Assembly: GCA_029204225.1 (NCBI GenBank)
Contig: CM055095.1
Coordinates: 64,117,087 to 64,181,086, forward strand
Direction of reading: 5' to 3'
Length of the DNA stretch: 64,000 nt
From: Diphasiastrum complanatum
Lineage: Eukaryota; Streptophyta; Lycopodiopsida; Lycopodiales; Lycopodiaceae
Numbering within the stretch: position 1 is the stretch's first letter; every line of letters begins with the position of its first letter. Below, piece by piece: positions 22,381 to 32,950 of this stretch. The position numbers were made by a program, and so were the translations under genes. The notes below the pieces were generated by a model that saw only the letters and a program-made list of their open reading frames with translations, was not told the DNA's origin and did not search any database.

Positions 22381-23310
22381 ACTAAGAAAGATAAGAAGAT
22401 TGTGGAATAGTATACCATTCGAGATGAATTACTATTTTGGAATGGAAAAGTTTGCGTACTTGGTGATGATGAGCTCAATCGGAAGATTTTGTTTGAATGT
22501 CATGACATATCCTATGCACGACATTCCGGTATACACAGGACTCTGGACTTGGTTAAGAGGGAATTTTATTGGCCAAAGCTCAAGCCATATGTCAAGTCAT
22601 ATGTTGTTAAATGCAAACCCTGTCAACTAGCAAAGGCTGAACGCCATAAGGCTGGTGGTTTGTTGCATCCATTAGATATCCCAAATAAGAAATGGGAAAG
22701 CATATCTATGGATTTTGTAGTTGGACTTCCAAAGACCCAACGACAAAATGATTCTATTTGGGTTGTAGTGGATCGGTTAACTAAGTTAGCTACATTCATA
22801 CCAGTCAAGTCAACTTTAAAGGCTTCTGATTTAGCCCAGATCTTTGTTAAAAGATTATTTCGGTTGTATGGTCTGCCAAGTGACATTGTTAGTGATAGAG
22901 ATCCTAAGTTCACAGGTCACTTTTGGTCAACAGTATTCCATAAACTGGAAACTTCTTTGAGTTTGAGTTCTTCTGATCATCCTGAATCAGATGGCCAGAC
23001 AGAAAGGACTAATCAAACTATGGAAGATATATTGAGGACGTATGTTTCTCATAGGCAATCTCATTGGGAAGATTATCTCCCACTGGTTGAGTTTGCATAT
23101 AATAATAGAAAACATTCTGCTACAGGTTACAGTCCTTTTATGCTTATGTACGATTTTGGACCTAGATCTCCAGTAAATGTTGAGACCAAGTCTGTTAAGA
23201 TCCAGAATGTTGCTGATTTTTTGCATGATATGCAAGAAATGTTGCAAGTGGCTAAGGATAGTATCCGTAGTGCTCAGGATAGAGCTAAACACTATACCGA
23301 TCTTAAGTGA
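22381..23310 (+). pseudogene. Gypsy-1 integrase, zinc-binding and catalytic core
   Basis: The frame 22489-23310 has the HHCC zinc domain (GIHRTLDLVKREFYWP ... CKPCQLAK) and a DDE core: SMDFVVGLP (Asp), SDRDPKFTG (Asp) and GQTERTNQ (Glu), then FAYNNRKHSATGYSPF. All three catalytic residues remain. A TAG at 22408-22410 precedes TIRDELLFW, and a TGA at 23308-23310 ends the frame before SPRDFKVDDWVYL. Both stops are also present in Gypsy-2. The open frame uses an internal Met; the natural start lies in the polyprotein upstream. Confidence 0.92.
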
Positions 23311-23751
23311 TCTCCAAGAGATTTTAAAGTTGATGACTGGGTATATCTTAGGATTCCGAAAGATTCTAAGATGTTACGTACAAGGAAGTATTATAAGCTG
23401 TCTACCCGTTATTGTGGACCTTTCAGGCTTGTACGTAGAATTGGTTCTTTGGCGTACGAACTTGATCTTCAAGGAAAATCGATTGCACACCCAGTGTTTC
23501 ATGTAAGTCGTTTGAAACTAGGTTTACATGATGGTGATACAGTTGGATCGGATGAGGATTTATCCCATTTGAAAGATTTGTCACTTAGTGTACCTTTGGA
23601 ACCTGAGAAAGTGCTTAGAATCAGAGATAAACAATTGAGAAATCATCCTATCTCTGAGTGCTTAATTCGGTGGAAGGGTCGTACTGAGGATGATGATTCG
23701 TGGGAGAGAGTTGATAGCATAATGGAGAATTTCTCGAATTTTAGTTTCTAA
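23311..23751 (+). pseudogene. Gypsy-1 integrase C-terminus: GPY/F module and chromodomain
   Basis: The frame at 23371-23751 (126 residues) begins after the shared TGA stop. It has CGPFRLVRRIGSLAYEL (the GPY/F module), HPVFHVSRLK, and at the C-terminus a chromodomain reading VLRIRDKQLRN ... ECLIRWKGRTEDDDSWERVDSI, with the aromatic W-K-G and W-E positions of the family. Such domains steer chromovirus integration to heterochromatin marked by histone methylation. The polypurine tract follows closely at 23767. Confidence 0.88.
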
Positions 23752-23766
23752 GGATAGAAACAGTTT

Positions 23767-23779
23767 AAGGAGGGAAGAA
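23767..23779 (+). other. Polypurine tract of Gypsy-1
   Basis: AAGGAGGGAAGAA sits immediately before the LTR start TGTTATGTCC. The same arrangement is found before the second LTR at 28998-29010. Confidence 0.85.
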
Positions 23780-24291
23780 TGTTATGTCCATGACCAGTAC
23801 ATAGGATACAATATACTCTTAGTCTTAGATACACGGTACTCCAGTGAAACAAGCTATTAGTTATGCCACGTCATACTGGACATGACCCGAAAGTAACTAA
23901 TATCCTTGTGAGGCCCAGAACACACTAAGTGGAGTTTAGACAAGGTAATGAGACAGTGTATGCATGAATAGCAATTTTATGAATAGTTGGTCCATGCATA
24001 GGTCTCTATTCTAGGTGAATCTATGTATAGGGAACATAGGGCTATGCATGGCTATGTGCCCAGGATGCATTAGGCTCTATATAAGAGGACCAAACTCGTC
24101 CTACTCCTCATCATGGTTCTTGATTCATTGCCAGACTCTCACTCTACATTCATGCTTCTTGTTTCTTGGCTTGGGAGTGAGGCTTCTAGAGATTGACTGG
24201 ATCGTTCTACTTGGTTGGGTGGTTTCTCCACAGTGTGTTATCCTTGTGTGTTTAGAATTTGTAAGCATGGTCTAAAGAGCTTCCCTTATAG
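23780..24291 (+). repeat. LTR shared by Gypsy-1 (3') and Gypsy-2 (5')
   Basis: This LTR of about 512 bp starts TGTTATGTCC after a polypurine tract and ends CCTTATAG before a primer binding site. It matches 29011-29543. A TATA box (TATATAA) lies at 24078-24084. The terminal bases at the inner end are not the usual CA, so that boundary may be off by a base or two. Confidence 0.88.
24078..24084 (+). promoter_or_regulatory. TATA box in the chromovirus LTR
   Basis: TATATAA followed by GAGGACC, placed inside the LTR as expected for its U3/R promoter. The other LTR reads CTATGTAAG at this site, so its box is damaged. Confidence 0.65.
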
Positions 24292-24304
24292 TGGTATCAG
24301 AGCA
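24292..24304 (+). other. Primer binding site of Gypsy-2, initiator tRNA-Met
   Basis: TGGTATCAGAGCA follows the LTR end directly and matches the initiator tRNA-Met 3' end except at the last base. Confidence 0.9.
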
Positions 24305-25760
24305 AGGCTTACAAGCTTGGAGAGGTGGTGCTTTTCATTGGAGCTTGGTGGTATTCAACTAGTATTCTCATCCAAGGAGTGGAGCAAGGTTACAAGTTGG
24401 TGGATCTTCCCAAATTCAATTTGCATGTTCCATACCTCTCTCAAATTTCATTGTGTTTATGGTGAATTGTGCTAGGAAATCAATTTTGGTGTCTTTTTTG
24501 GAGTTTTAGCATGTGTAGCTCAAAACTAGGGAAGGATCTGAAATTTTCAGCAAGTTAATTCACTTTGAAATAGTTGAAATTCAGTTTGCATGTTGGATCT
24601 TCCCATGTATTTGGATTCTAGGCTCTTTTGTGGCCAAATTTGGCTTGTTTTTCCATGTTTTTGGCACAAAATGGAGGGTAAAATTCAAAATTCAGCAAGA
24701 TCAGATCAATTGATTGGTTGTAACTCTGTATTTTGGATTGCATGTGGATTTGGAAAACGTTCTTGCCATTAATTTCCAATTGTGCATGGTGAAAAAAGAG
24801 AGAAAGGGCTAAAATTCATGATTTTTGCTTGTTTTTTCATGAAATTGGACGGTAGGAGGTTGTTAAACATCAATTGAAGCTGGAAAAAGATGAATCATAG
24901 TCTTTTGAAGCTGTCCTAGAAGTTAGAGCCAAGAATTCCAGCAATTGGGTTTGTAGGAAGTCAAAAAAGTGTCAGAAATTGACCAATTTTGGTGAATTTT
25001 GGGGGATGGATTTCTCTAAATCCATAAGAGGATCATTCTGGATTTTTCCCAGCATGATTTTTATTTATTTTTCCTTCCCAGCAAGCTATCAGACCTGTAA
25101 ATTGATGGGTAGAGGCTTATGTTTCAATTCCATCAAGTTTGTAGCATCTAGAAACCAAAAAATCATGGTTCTCAGCCCATACTGCTTCATAGGATCTGTA
25201 TGAAGGCTTCATGGAACTCTTTTAGACCATTGAAGACTATTTGGATCATCACTTTACAGCTTGGTTGAGTGTTTGCACATTTTCTGACAATAGGGTCTAG
25301 AAAAAGTGCTCCCTCCTACAGCTTAATTAGTTGTTCTGAACTCGCATGTGCAAGTCCTAGGTGGTAGGCTGACATGGCAAGTGTCTTTTTCACTGGGTCT
25401 CCCTCTGTTTAGAGCTTTACAGCACCCAATTTGGTGTCCTGTAGCCAAAGATATGAGCATTTGAAGTTTTGCAATTTTGTGAGCAAAATTGGCAAAATTT
25501 CCAATTGTTCTGATGGCATGCATGACAATTTCCTATTTTGAAGTACTGTGCTTGCATGGAATGTCTGCATGTGTTTCTTTGAGTGATTATGACATGCATG
25601 AGTGGGTTAGATCTGTTTTGAGTGGTCATACGCATGTACTCTGACAGGTAGATACAAAACTGGATTTTATAGTTGACAATTTCCGTAGAACTGAATTTTT
25701 ACGTAAAATTCCGTAAAGTTAAAAATCAGTCTAATGTCGCATGTCTTGCATGTTTGATGG
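24305..25760 (+). other. Gypsy-2 leader, no gene recognised
   Basis: Between the primer binding site and the protease remnant only short frames occur. The right end joins abruptly to protease sequence matching 20595 onwards of Gypsy-1. Whether degraded gag is hidden here cannot be decided by eye. Confidence 0.6.
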
Positions 25761-27090
25761 GCATTTAATTTTCATGTTCTAGACCTAGCTCGTACTGATT
25801 TATTTTTAGGTTATGAATGGTTATTCAATCAATTGCCTCCTTTGTTAATTGATTTTGAGAAGCATGTTCTCACTTTCAAGGAGGGTGATAAGGTAGTTAC
25901 ATTATTTGACAATAATTTTGTACGTCCATTGGATCAGATTTCTACAGTTTAATAAAATGGAAGCATTGGATTATTCTGAGTATGAAGTTTGTTCAATTTA
26001 TGCTATTCTAGTTGGGGATGTTCCTAAAATGAATCTAAATGGTTGTGAATTCTCAGTAATTCTTAACTCAGTAAATTTAGATCATGAACAAGCAGTGAAA
26101 GAACAGATCATAAATGAATTTAGGGATGTTTTTCCATCTAAATTACCTCATGGTTTATCACCATCTAGGTCAGTAGACCATAGGATTGAGTTAAGTCCAG
26201 GAAGTCAACCTGTCTCTAGAAAACCATATAGGTTTTTTCAGAAAGAGGAGACAGAGATTTCAGATCAAATAGAAAACTATTTGAGGATGGGACATATACA
26301 ACCTATTAAATCACCATCGGGCGCTCCTGTTCTTCTTAAAGCGAAGAAAGATGGAGGTTTCCGGATGTGTGTGGATTACACCTTAATAAAGTGACTATAA
26401 AGAATAAATATCCATTACCTAGGATGGATGACCTTGTAGATCGCTTGGGGTGGAGCACGATATTTCACCAAGATAGATCTCAAGGCAGGTACCATCAAAT
26501 AAGAATCAAGTCAGAAGATGTCCAAAAGACATGATTTTGTTCTAGATTCGGTCATTATGAATTTCTAGTGTTGCCATTTGGATTAACGAATGCTCCAGCA
26601 AATGATGAACGATTTATTTCGTCCATATTTGGGAAAGTTTGTGGTAGTATTCTTAGACGATATTCTTGTTAACAGTAAATCCTTGATGGAACATGTAGAA
26701 CACTTAGAAATCTTGATGAAGCTCCGTCAAGAGTTACTCTATGCTAAAGAGTCCAAGTGTGAATTCTTTAAGCAAGAGTTGCTTTATCTCGGTCATAAGA
26801 TCACAGTGAACGAGATCAAGATTGACGAGGATAAAATCAAGATTGTGATTGAGTGGCCAATTCCAGAAACTGTGAGACAGGTAAAGTCTTTTTTAAGTTT
26901 TACACTTTTCTTCAAGAGATTTATCGAGGATTATGCTAGGTTAGCAACACCGCTTAATAATCTGACAAAAGGAATTGTTAATAAAAAGAAAAAGAGGAAT
27001 CAACCTAGTCCGCTTGTTGTTTGGAATGAGGAATTGAATCAGTGTTTTGAGAAACTTAAAACAATGATTGTTTCAGCTCTCGTGTTATAA
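25761..27090 (+). pseudogene. Gypsy-2 protease end and reverse transcriptase
   Basis: It starts with the LDLARTDLFLGYEWLF end of protease. After the shared TAA (25949-25951) the frame 25906-26394 carries the segment lost from Gypsy-1 (SVDHRIELSPGSQPVSRKPY), then [21 protein letters not shown] small deletion at about 26380 removes KGLNK and shifts frame. The frame 26590-27090 has the [10 protein letters not shown] active site and the thumb and connection (LGHKITVNEIKIDEDKI). A deletion near 26600 removes the AMFQ codons. Confidence 0.88.
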
Positions 27091-27600
27091 ATGGCAAATT
27101 CAGATTTATCTTACGTCATGAGAACAGACGCAAGTGATGTTTGGAGCAGTTCTATTACAAATAAATAGGCCACTAGCGTTTGAAAGCAAAAAATTCATTG
27201 GTCCTAAGTTGCGTTATACTACGCAGGAAAATGAATTGTTTGTTGTAATCCATGCACTTAAAACCTGGAGACACTACTTGTACGGTAGTAAGTTTGTAGT
27301 GTATACGGATCACCAGCCTCTTAAGTATTTTTGTAATCAACATGATCTTCGGGGGAGAAAAGCTCAATGGGCTGAATTCATGAAAGAATTCGATCATGAA
27401 ATCCATTAGAGGCAGCTCTAATCAAGTTGGAGATGCTCTTAGTCGGATCGATGAACTGAACGAGTTGTCATTCACCCATATTTCTACGAATCTATATCTT
27501 TTGCAAAGAGAAAAATATGAATCAGATTCCCATTTTGGTCACATTTGGAACATTGTTCAGACCGGAAGAAATGTGGACAATGTTGAGTCAAAAACATAGG
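27091..27600 (+). pseudogene. Gypsy-2 RNase H
   Basis: It reads VMRTDASD, then a short deletion, then GAVLLQINRPLAFESKKFIGPKLRYTTQENELFVVIHALKTWRHYLYGSKFVVYTDHQPLKYF. The TDHQPL motif is intact here, unlike in Gypsy-1. The linker with VGDALSRIDELNELS follows. Confidence 0.85.
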
Positions 27601-28541
27601 GGACTCAACTAACTAAGAAAGATAAGAAGATTGTGAAATAGTTCACCATTCGAGATGAATTACTATTTCGGAATAGAAAAGTTTGCGCACCTGGTGATGA
27701 TGAGCTCAAACGGAAGATTTTGTTTGAATGTCATGACATACCTTGTGCACGACATCCCGGAATACACAGGACTCTGGACTTGGTTAAGGGGGGATTTTAT
27801 TGGCCAAAGCTCAAGCCATATGTCGAGTCATATGTTGTTAAATGCAAACCCTGTCAACTAGCAAAGGCTGAACGCTAGAAGGCTGGTGGTTTGTTGCATC
27901 CATTAGATATCCCAAATAAGAAATGGGAAAGCATATCTATGGATTTTGTAGTTGGACTTCCAAAGACCCAACAACAAAATGATTCTATTTGGGTTGTAGT
28001 GAATCGGTTAACTAAGTTAGCTACATTCATACCAGTCAAGTCAACTATAAAGTCTTATGATTTAGCCCAGATCTTTGTCAAAAGATTATTTCGGTTGTAT
28101 GGTCTGCCAAGCGACATTGTTAGTGATAGAGATCCTAAGTTCACATGTCACTTTTGGTCAGTAGTATTCCATAAACTGAAATTTTTTTTGAGTTTGAGTT
28201 CTTCTGATCATCTTGAATGAGATGGCCAGACAGAAATGACTAATCAAACTATGGAAGATATATTGAGGACATATGTTTCTCACAGATAATCTCATTGGCA
28301 AGATTATCTCCCACTGGTTGAGTTTGCATATAATAGTAGAAAACATTCTGCTACAAGTTACAGTCCTTTTATGCTTATGTACGGTTTTGAACCTAGATCT
28401 CCAGTAAATGTTGAGACCAAGTCTGTTAAGATCCAGAATGTTGCTGATTTTTTGCATGATATGCAAAAAATGTTGCAAGTGGCTAAGGATAGTATCCGTA
28501 GTGCTCAGGATAGAGCTAAACACTATACTGATCTTAAGTGA
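27601..28541 (+). pseudogene. Gypsy-2 integrase core
   Basis: Same order as Gypsy-1. The stop TAG at 27639-27641 and the TGA at 28539-28541 sit at the same positions as in Gypsy-1. Additional private stops occur, for example after KAERZ at about 27876 (TAG where Gypsy-1 has CAT) and TGA near 28218 just before DGQTEMTNQ. The DDE residues in MDFVVGLP, SDRDPKF and GQTE are still visible across the broken frames. Confidence 0.88.
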
Positions 28542-28982
28542 TCTCCAAGAGATTTTAAAGCTGATGACTGGGTATATCTTAGGATTCCGAAAGATTCTAA
28601 GATGTTACGTACAAGGAAGCATTATAAGCTGTCTACCCGTTATTGTGGACCTTTCAGGCTTGTACGTAGAATTGGTTCTTTGGCGTACGAACTTGATCTT
28701 CAAGGAAAATCGACTGCACACCCAATGTTCCATGTAAGTTGTTTGAAACTAGGTTTACATGATGGTGATACAGTTGGATCGGATGATAATTTATCCCATT
28801 TGGAAGATTTGTCACTTAGTGTACCTTTGGAACCTGAGAAAGTGCTTAGAATCAGAGATAAACAATTGAGAAATCGTTCTATCTCTGAGTGCTTAATTTG
28901 GTGGAAGGGTCGTACTGAGGATGATGATTCGTGGGAGAGAGTTGATAGCATAATGGAGAATTTCTCAGATTTTAGTTTCTAA
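28542..28982 (+). pseudogene. Gypsy-2 GPY/F module and chromodomain
   Basis: The frame 28602-28982 (126 residues) is almost identical to the Gypsy-1 counterpart, with CGPFRLVRRIGSLAYEL, then a chromodomain with ECLIWWKGRTEDDDSWERV. The RWKG to WWKG change lies in the methyl-lysine pocket region. Confidence 0.87.
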
Positions 28983-29010
28983 GGATAGAAACAGTTTAAG
29001 GAGGGAAGAA

Positions 29011-29543
29011 TGTTATGTCCATGACCAGTACATAGGATACAATATACTCCTAGTTTTGGATACACGGTACTCCAGTGAAACAAGCTGTTAGTTATGCCAC
29101 GTCATACTGGACATGACCCAAAAGTAAGTAATATCCTTTTGAGGCCTAGAACACACTAAGTGGAGTTTAGACAAGGTAATGAGACAGTGTATGCATCAAT
29201 AGCAATTCTATGAATAGTTGGTCCATTCATAGTTCTCTATTCTAGGTGAATCTATGTATAGGGAACATAGGGCTATGCATGGCTATGTGTCCAGAATGTA
29301 TTAGGCTCTATGCCAGAATGTATTAGGCTCTATGTAAGAGGACCAAACTCGCCCTACTCCTCATCATGGTTCTTGATTCATTGCCAGGCTCTCACTCTAC
29401 ATTCATGCTGCTTGTTCCTTGGCTTGAGGGTGAGAATCTAGAGATTGATTGGATGCTTCTACTTGGTTTGGTGGTTTCTTCACAGTGTGTTATCCTTTTG
29501 TATTTACGGTTTGTAAGCAGGATCTAAGGTGATTCCTTTATAG
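29011..29543 (+). repeat. 3' LTR of Gypsy-2
   Basis: It matches 23780-24291. It is about 21 bp longer because CCAGAATGTATTAGGCTCTATG is present twice in tandem (about 29290-29334). It ends TTTATAG at about 29543; the sequence beyond is unrelated. Confidence 0.88.
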
Positions 29544-29900
29544 CGCCTTACGTTGAGCCCGAGTTGCTGCCTGCTTGGCTGGCACGCACGAGGAGAGGGA
29601 GTGCATCCTCGTCCAGTCTCTTTGTCTCTCACCCTCCTCAGACAGTTCCGCCACACGCACCCCCATTTGCACCCATTTTGGTGGATCCCGTCCCACCTCG
29701 TCCGCCAGTTCCCACTGCGATTCCACCATGACCTACTATTGCTCGCACTCCCCCCAGTTTACGACTTTCTCATGGACTCTCCATAGCCCGAGCAGGAGCA
29801 GGCCCAGGATGTTGGTGACGAGGCCTTTGAGGATGTTGAGGAGATCCCTTCCCTCCCTTCCCATTCGGATGACCTCCCTAGCAAACAGTTTTCGTATCCC

Positions 29901-31729
29901 ATGCCAAATGTTCCCCCTCCACCAGTGCACCGCACTTATGCTGCTACACTCATCCTTGCCAGTGCATCCCACTCTCCTCATTCCATGTCTACAGCCGATG
30001 CATCTACTAGTGCCCAGCCTGTCGCGTCATCATCCATTCCCGTCACGTTTGGTGCACCATGCTGGAGGTCCACTACCCGTCGCCCAGCTGGGAGAGTTTT
30101 TAGACAGCAGAGCATTCGTGGCGCGCATCAGCCGCACATGGACAGAGAGGCCACACAGGCCGTGGCCAGTCTGATTTATGAGCTGAACCTTCCGTTTGCC
30201 ATCATTGACTCTGAGCCCTTCAGAAGGGCCTTCTGCCTTGCACAGTTTGTCCCTAGTTCAAAGGTTGTCCGCACACACATGCTGAAAGATATGGAGCCTC
30301 TACGTCGCCACTGGACCACTTACGGTTGCAGCATCATTTTCGATGGCTGGACTGATGTCAGGAGGAGGCCGATCTTCAACATCTTGGTCTCTAGCTGTAT
30401 GGGCACAGTTTTTGAGGGCCGTGGATAGCAGCAGAGAGGGGAGAGTCAGATCTGTAGAGTTCATGTTTGCTGTCATCGGGTCTTCCATCCTATCCATCCA
30501 TGAACTGCATGTAGATGGGTGTATTGCTAGAGGCTGAGTTCCCTCACATTGTTCATACCCTCTGTGCAGTACACGACACAGACATTCTGATGGGGGACAT
30601 AGGTGCACTTCCTTGGGTAAGAGCCATCATCCGTGAGGTTTTCTTCTTAAGACGTGTTCTTGTCATGTTCCGAGTGTTCAGCCATCTGGACCTCCGTAAG
30701 CCAACCCCCACATGCTTTGCATTCGACTTGGTGGTCATCAACCATTTGATCAGGTGTAGGGCGCAACTTCTACAGATGGTTGCCAGTGATCTTTGGCATG
30801 CTAGTATGTTTTAGCACACTGAGGATGGGGAGCACTTTTCTTCCACGGTGAGGAGAGACCAGTTCTGGAGGGATGCACAGACATTGTCAGGACTGCTTCG
30901 ACCACTCTACATTGTGCTCCGCATGGCTGATAGTGAGGGGTAGACACTTGGACTAGTATATGAGCTCATGGACCTGATTGGACAGTTCCTGCAGCTACCC
31001 ATTTTGCAGCCAGAGAGGTAAGCAGTATAGTGATATAATTGGCCTTTATCTTTTCAGTAGTTGCTAGTTTGTTTTTCTGTCAATGTTATGTTTTTTCGTA
31101 ATGCCCTAAACCACATGCCTCTCACCTGCAGGATGACCGAGCTGAAGCTCATCTGGGAGATGCGGTGGGACTACTTCCACAGGAGTATCCACAGCGTTGC
31201 ACACATGCTGCATCCCCTCCTCCTCTCTCCGACACAGATCGTAGACAGGGAGATCGAGTCCGATTGGCTTCAGTACATTCACAGGGTGGGTCCACACATA
31301 GGTTTGGATCTTATCAAGCTCATGGAGGAGCTCGCTGCATTTCGTTTAGACATGGGCACGTTCGGTCACCCGGTTGCTCAGGATCCAGAGAGGAGGCAGC
31401 TTCCCATTACTTGGTGGACCATGTTTGGTAGCACCTAACCATGCATACAGCGTCTTGCACTGCGTGTCCTTTCTCAGGTATGCATTTCATTTCATCCACC
31501 ATTGCTGTGTTTTGTTGACCTTCCACCCGTGCACATGTGCTAAAGCATTTCATTGCACGTACCACAGGACTGCGCTGTCTCTGTGTTTGAGCATAATTGG
31601 AGCAGATGGGCACTCATTCACATGAGGAGAAGAAACCGGTTGTCAGTGAGTCAGTTGGAGCAGTTGGTGTTCTGTAGCACCAACGCACATCTCGCCAAGA
31701 AACTTCCGACCATTACGAGCACATTACAA
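29901..31729 (+). pseudogene. hAT transposase, DUF659 to dimerisation domain
   Basis: A Ser/Pro/Thr-rich start leads to VFRQQSIRGAHQPH, the usual opening of the DUF659 type, then LIYELNLPFAIIDSEPFRRA, IIFDGWTDVRRRPIFNILVSS (the DGWTD Asp), and in a shifted frame AVDSSREGRVRSVEFMF. The next piece has FPHIVHTLCAVHDTDILMGDIGALPWV, equivalent to the family CxxH segment. Two introns with good sites follow: 31018-31131 (joining ..QPER to MTELKLIW) and 31479-31567 (joining LSQ to DCAVSVFEHNW). The C-terminus WSRWALIHMRRRNRLSVSQLEQLVF is the hAT dimerisation domain. TAG, TAA and frame changes near 30426, 30536, 30814 and 31437 break it. Confidence 0.82.
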
Positions 31730-31831
31730 GTGATAAGCTATTCTTCCATAGCATGTTGGTTGACCCCTAGTACATTGGTTTCATTTCTTGATAAAGTTGT
31801 CTCTCTGACATGCAAATTTTAAACCTTGCAG

Positions 31832-32950
31832 ATGAAGATATCTGATTTGGAATGCCAAGTTGAGTTGCCTACAGACAACACCCATCCCATGCCTGCACAC
31901 ACAGTTGATGGCAAAGAGAGAGAGGGAGCTTGCCGAGATGAGAGAGAGAGAGAGCTTGGGCTTGAGCACAGAGAGCCTCCATTGTATGAGGCAGATGAGC
32001 TAGTATCAGAGGATGATCCCCATTCGGACTGTATTTGCCAGATCAGAGTGGGATGAGGCATATGATACAGGTGCTGGGCACACATCTAGAGCAGGGGTCA
32101 CAGGTGCATCACGTGGTAGAGGTGGGACACATGTCACAGATTATACTGGGAGACGGGCAAGGCACACAGGGGGGGGGAGTGACATACTTTCTTATGTTGA
32201 TATGATGAAAGAGACTCTTGATAGGGGGTAGAGTGATTTGGCTTTACCTTCCGCAGCTGCTTGGATCCGTGCATCACAGAGCCATAGGCATTTCTATGAC
32301 AACACACTAGAGGAGTCACCAGATGACTTTGATTGTGCCGATTGGGAGCCATGCAGGGTCCGCATGGTGCACAGGATGATCCAGAGGATGGTGCACATGA
32401 TGAGTTCCAGAGTCCAGAGCATTTGTATTCGGATGCCCAACTGGACGACTTGGTTGCAGAATTGGATTCAGAGGCCCAGCAGATGCACCAGCAGTAGCCC
32501 CACGGGCACACACTCCACGGACCTATCCTCCACTATCAGCTGCACAAGGACACCCATCTTTGTCTTCTCTATCCCAATCGGCCTCAGCTTGGGAGCCCAG
32601 CCTAGCCAGCCAGGTGATCTGCATGGGAGTGATGAGGCACTGACTAGGAAGGCCCAAGGGTGCAACGAACAAGAAAGGCAGAGCACAGAAACAGCCAGGG
32701 AAGACGACCTCGTAGGGCCTTGGGTGTAGGTAGAGGTGCAGTATCACAGCCAGTTGGAGTAGGTCTAGTCGGTTTGGCTTGCTTGGGGGTTGATGCGGAG
32801 GCAGATTGGGAGGATGAGGATGACGAGTCCTCCTCCTCAGATACACAACACATGCCAGTTCCAGACAGGCATAGATATCAGTTGCGAGAGTCGGCTTGGG
32901 GCCCTGAGTTGTCTCCGGAGCATTTGTCTGAGTTAGAGCCAGAGCATTGA
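31832..32950 (+). pseudogene. hAT transposase C-terminal tail exon(s)
   Basis: After a likely third intron (31730-31831, GTGATAAG donor and CTTGCAG acceptor) comes an exon reading MKISDLECQVELPTDN, an acidic linker (ADELVSEDD), and after frame changes a tail ending RYQLRESAWGPELSPEHLSELEPEH at 32948. Long acidic tails after the dimerisation domain are common in this plant hAT group. Frames in between (32200-32700) are inconsistent, so the exact exon layout is uncertain. Confidence 0.5.

Larger units (their letters stand above)
20150..24291 (+). mobile_element. Gypsy-1, chromovirus-type Ty3/gypsy element, 5'-truncated
   Basis: On the plus strand: end of gag with zinc knuckle, protease, reverse transcriptase, RNase H, integrase, chromodomain, polypurine tract and 3' LTR (23780-24291). 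Reverse transcriptase before integrase defines Ty3/gypsy, and the C-terminal chromodomain places it among chromoviruses. Capsid, leader and 5' LTR are missing, the break lying next to the CA microsatellite. Several stops and an internal deletion in the reverse transcriptase make it non-functional. Its 3' LTR also serves as 5' LTR of Gypsy-2. Confidence 0.9.
23780..29543 (+). mobile_element. Gypsy-2, second chromovirus copy with both LTRs and gag deleted
   Basis: The order is LTR (23780-24291), primer binding site, a leader of about 1.45 kb, then entry into pol inside the protease at about 25761, reverse transcriptase, RNase H, integrase, chromodomain, polypurine tract and LTR (29011-29543). 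Gag and the first part of protease are missing. It is nearly identical to Gypsy-1 over pol and shares at least three of its stop codons, so the two descend from one already inactive parent. Confidence 0.9.

Noticed and set aside
22987-23292. Minus-strand frames opposite chromovirus integrase (also 28158-28523)
   Set aside because: Shadow frames of a conserved domain on the other strand.
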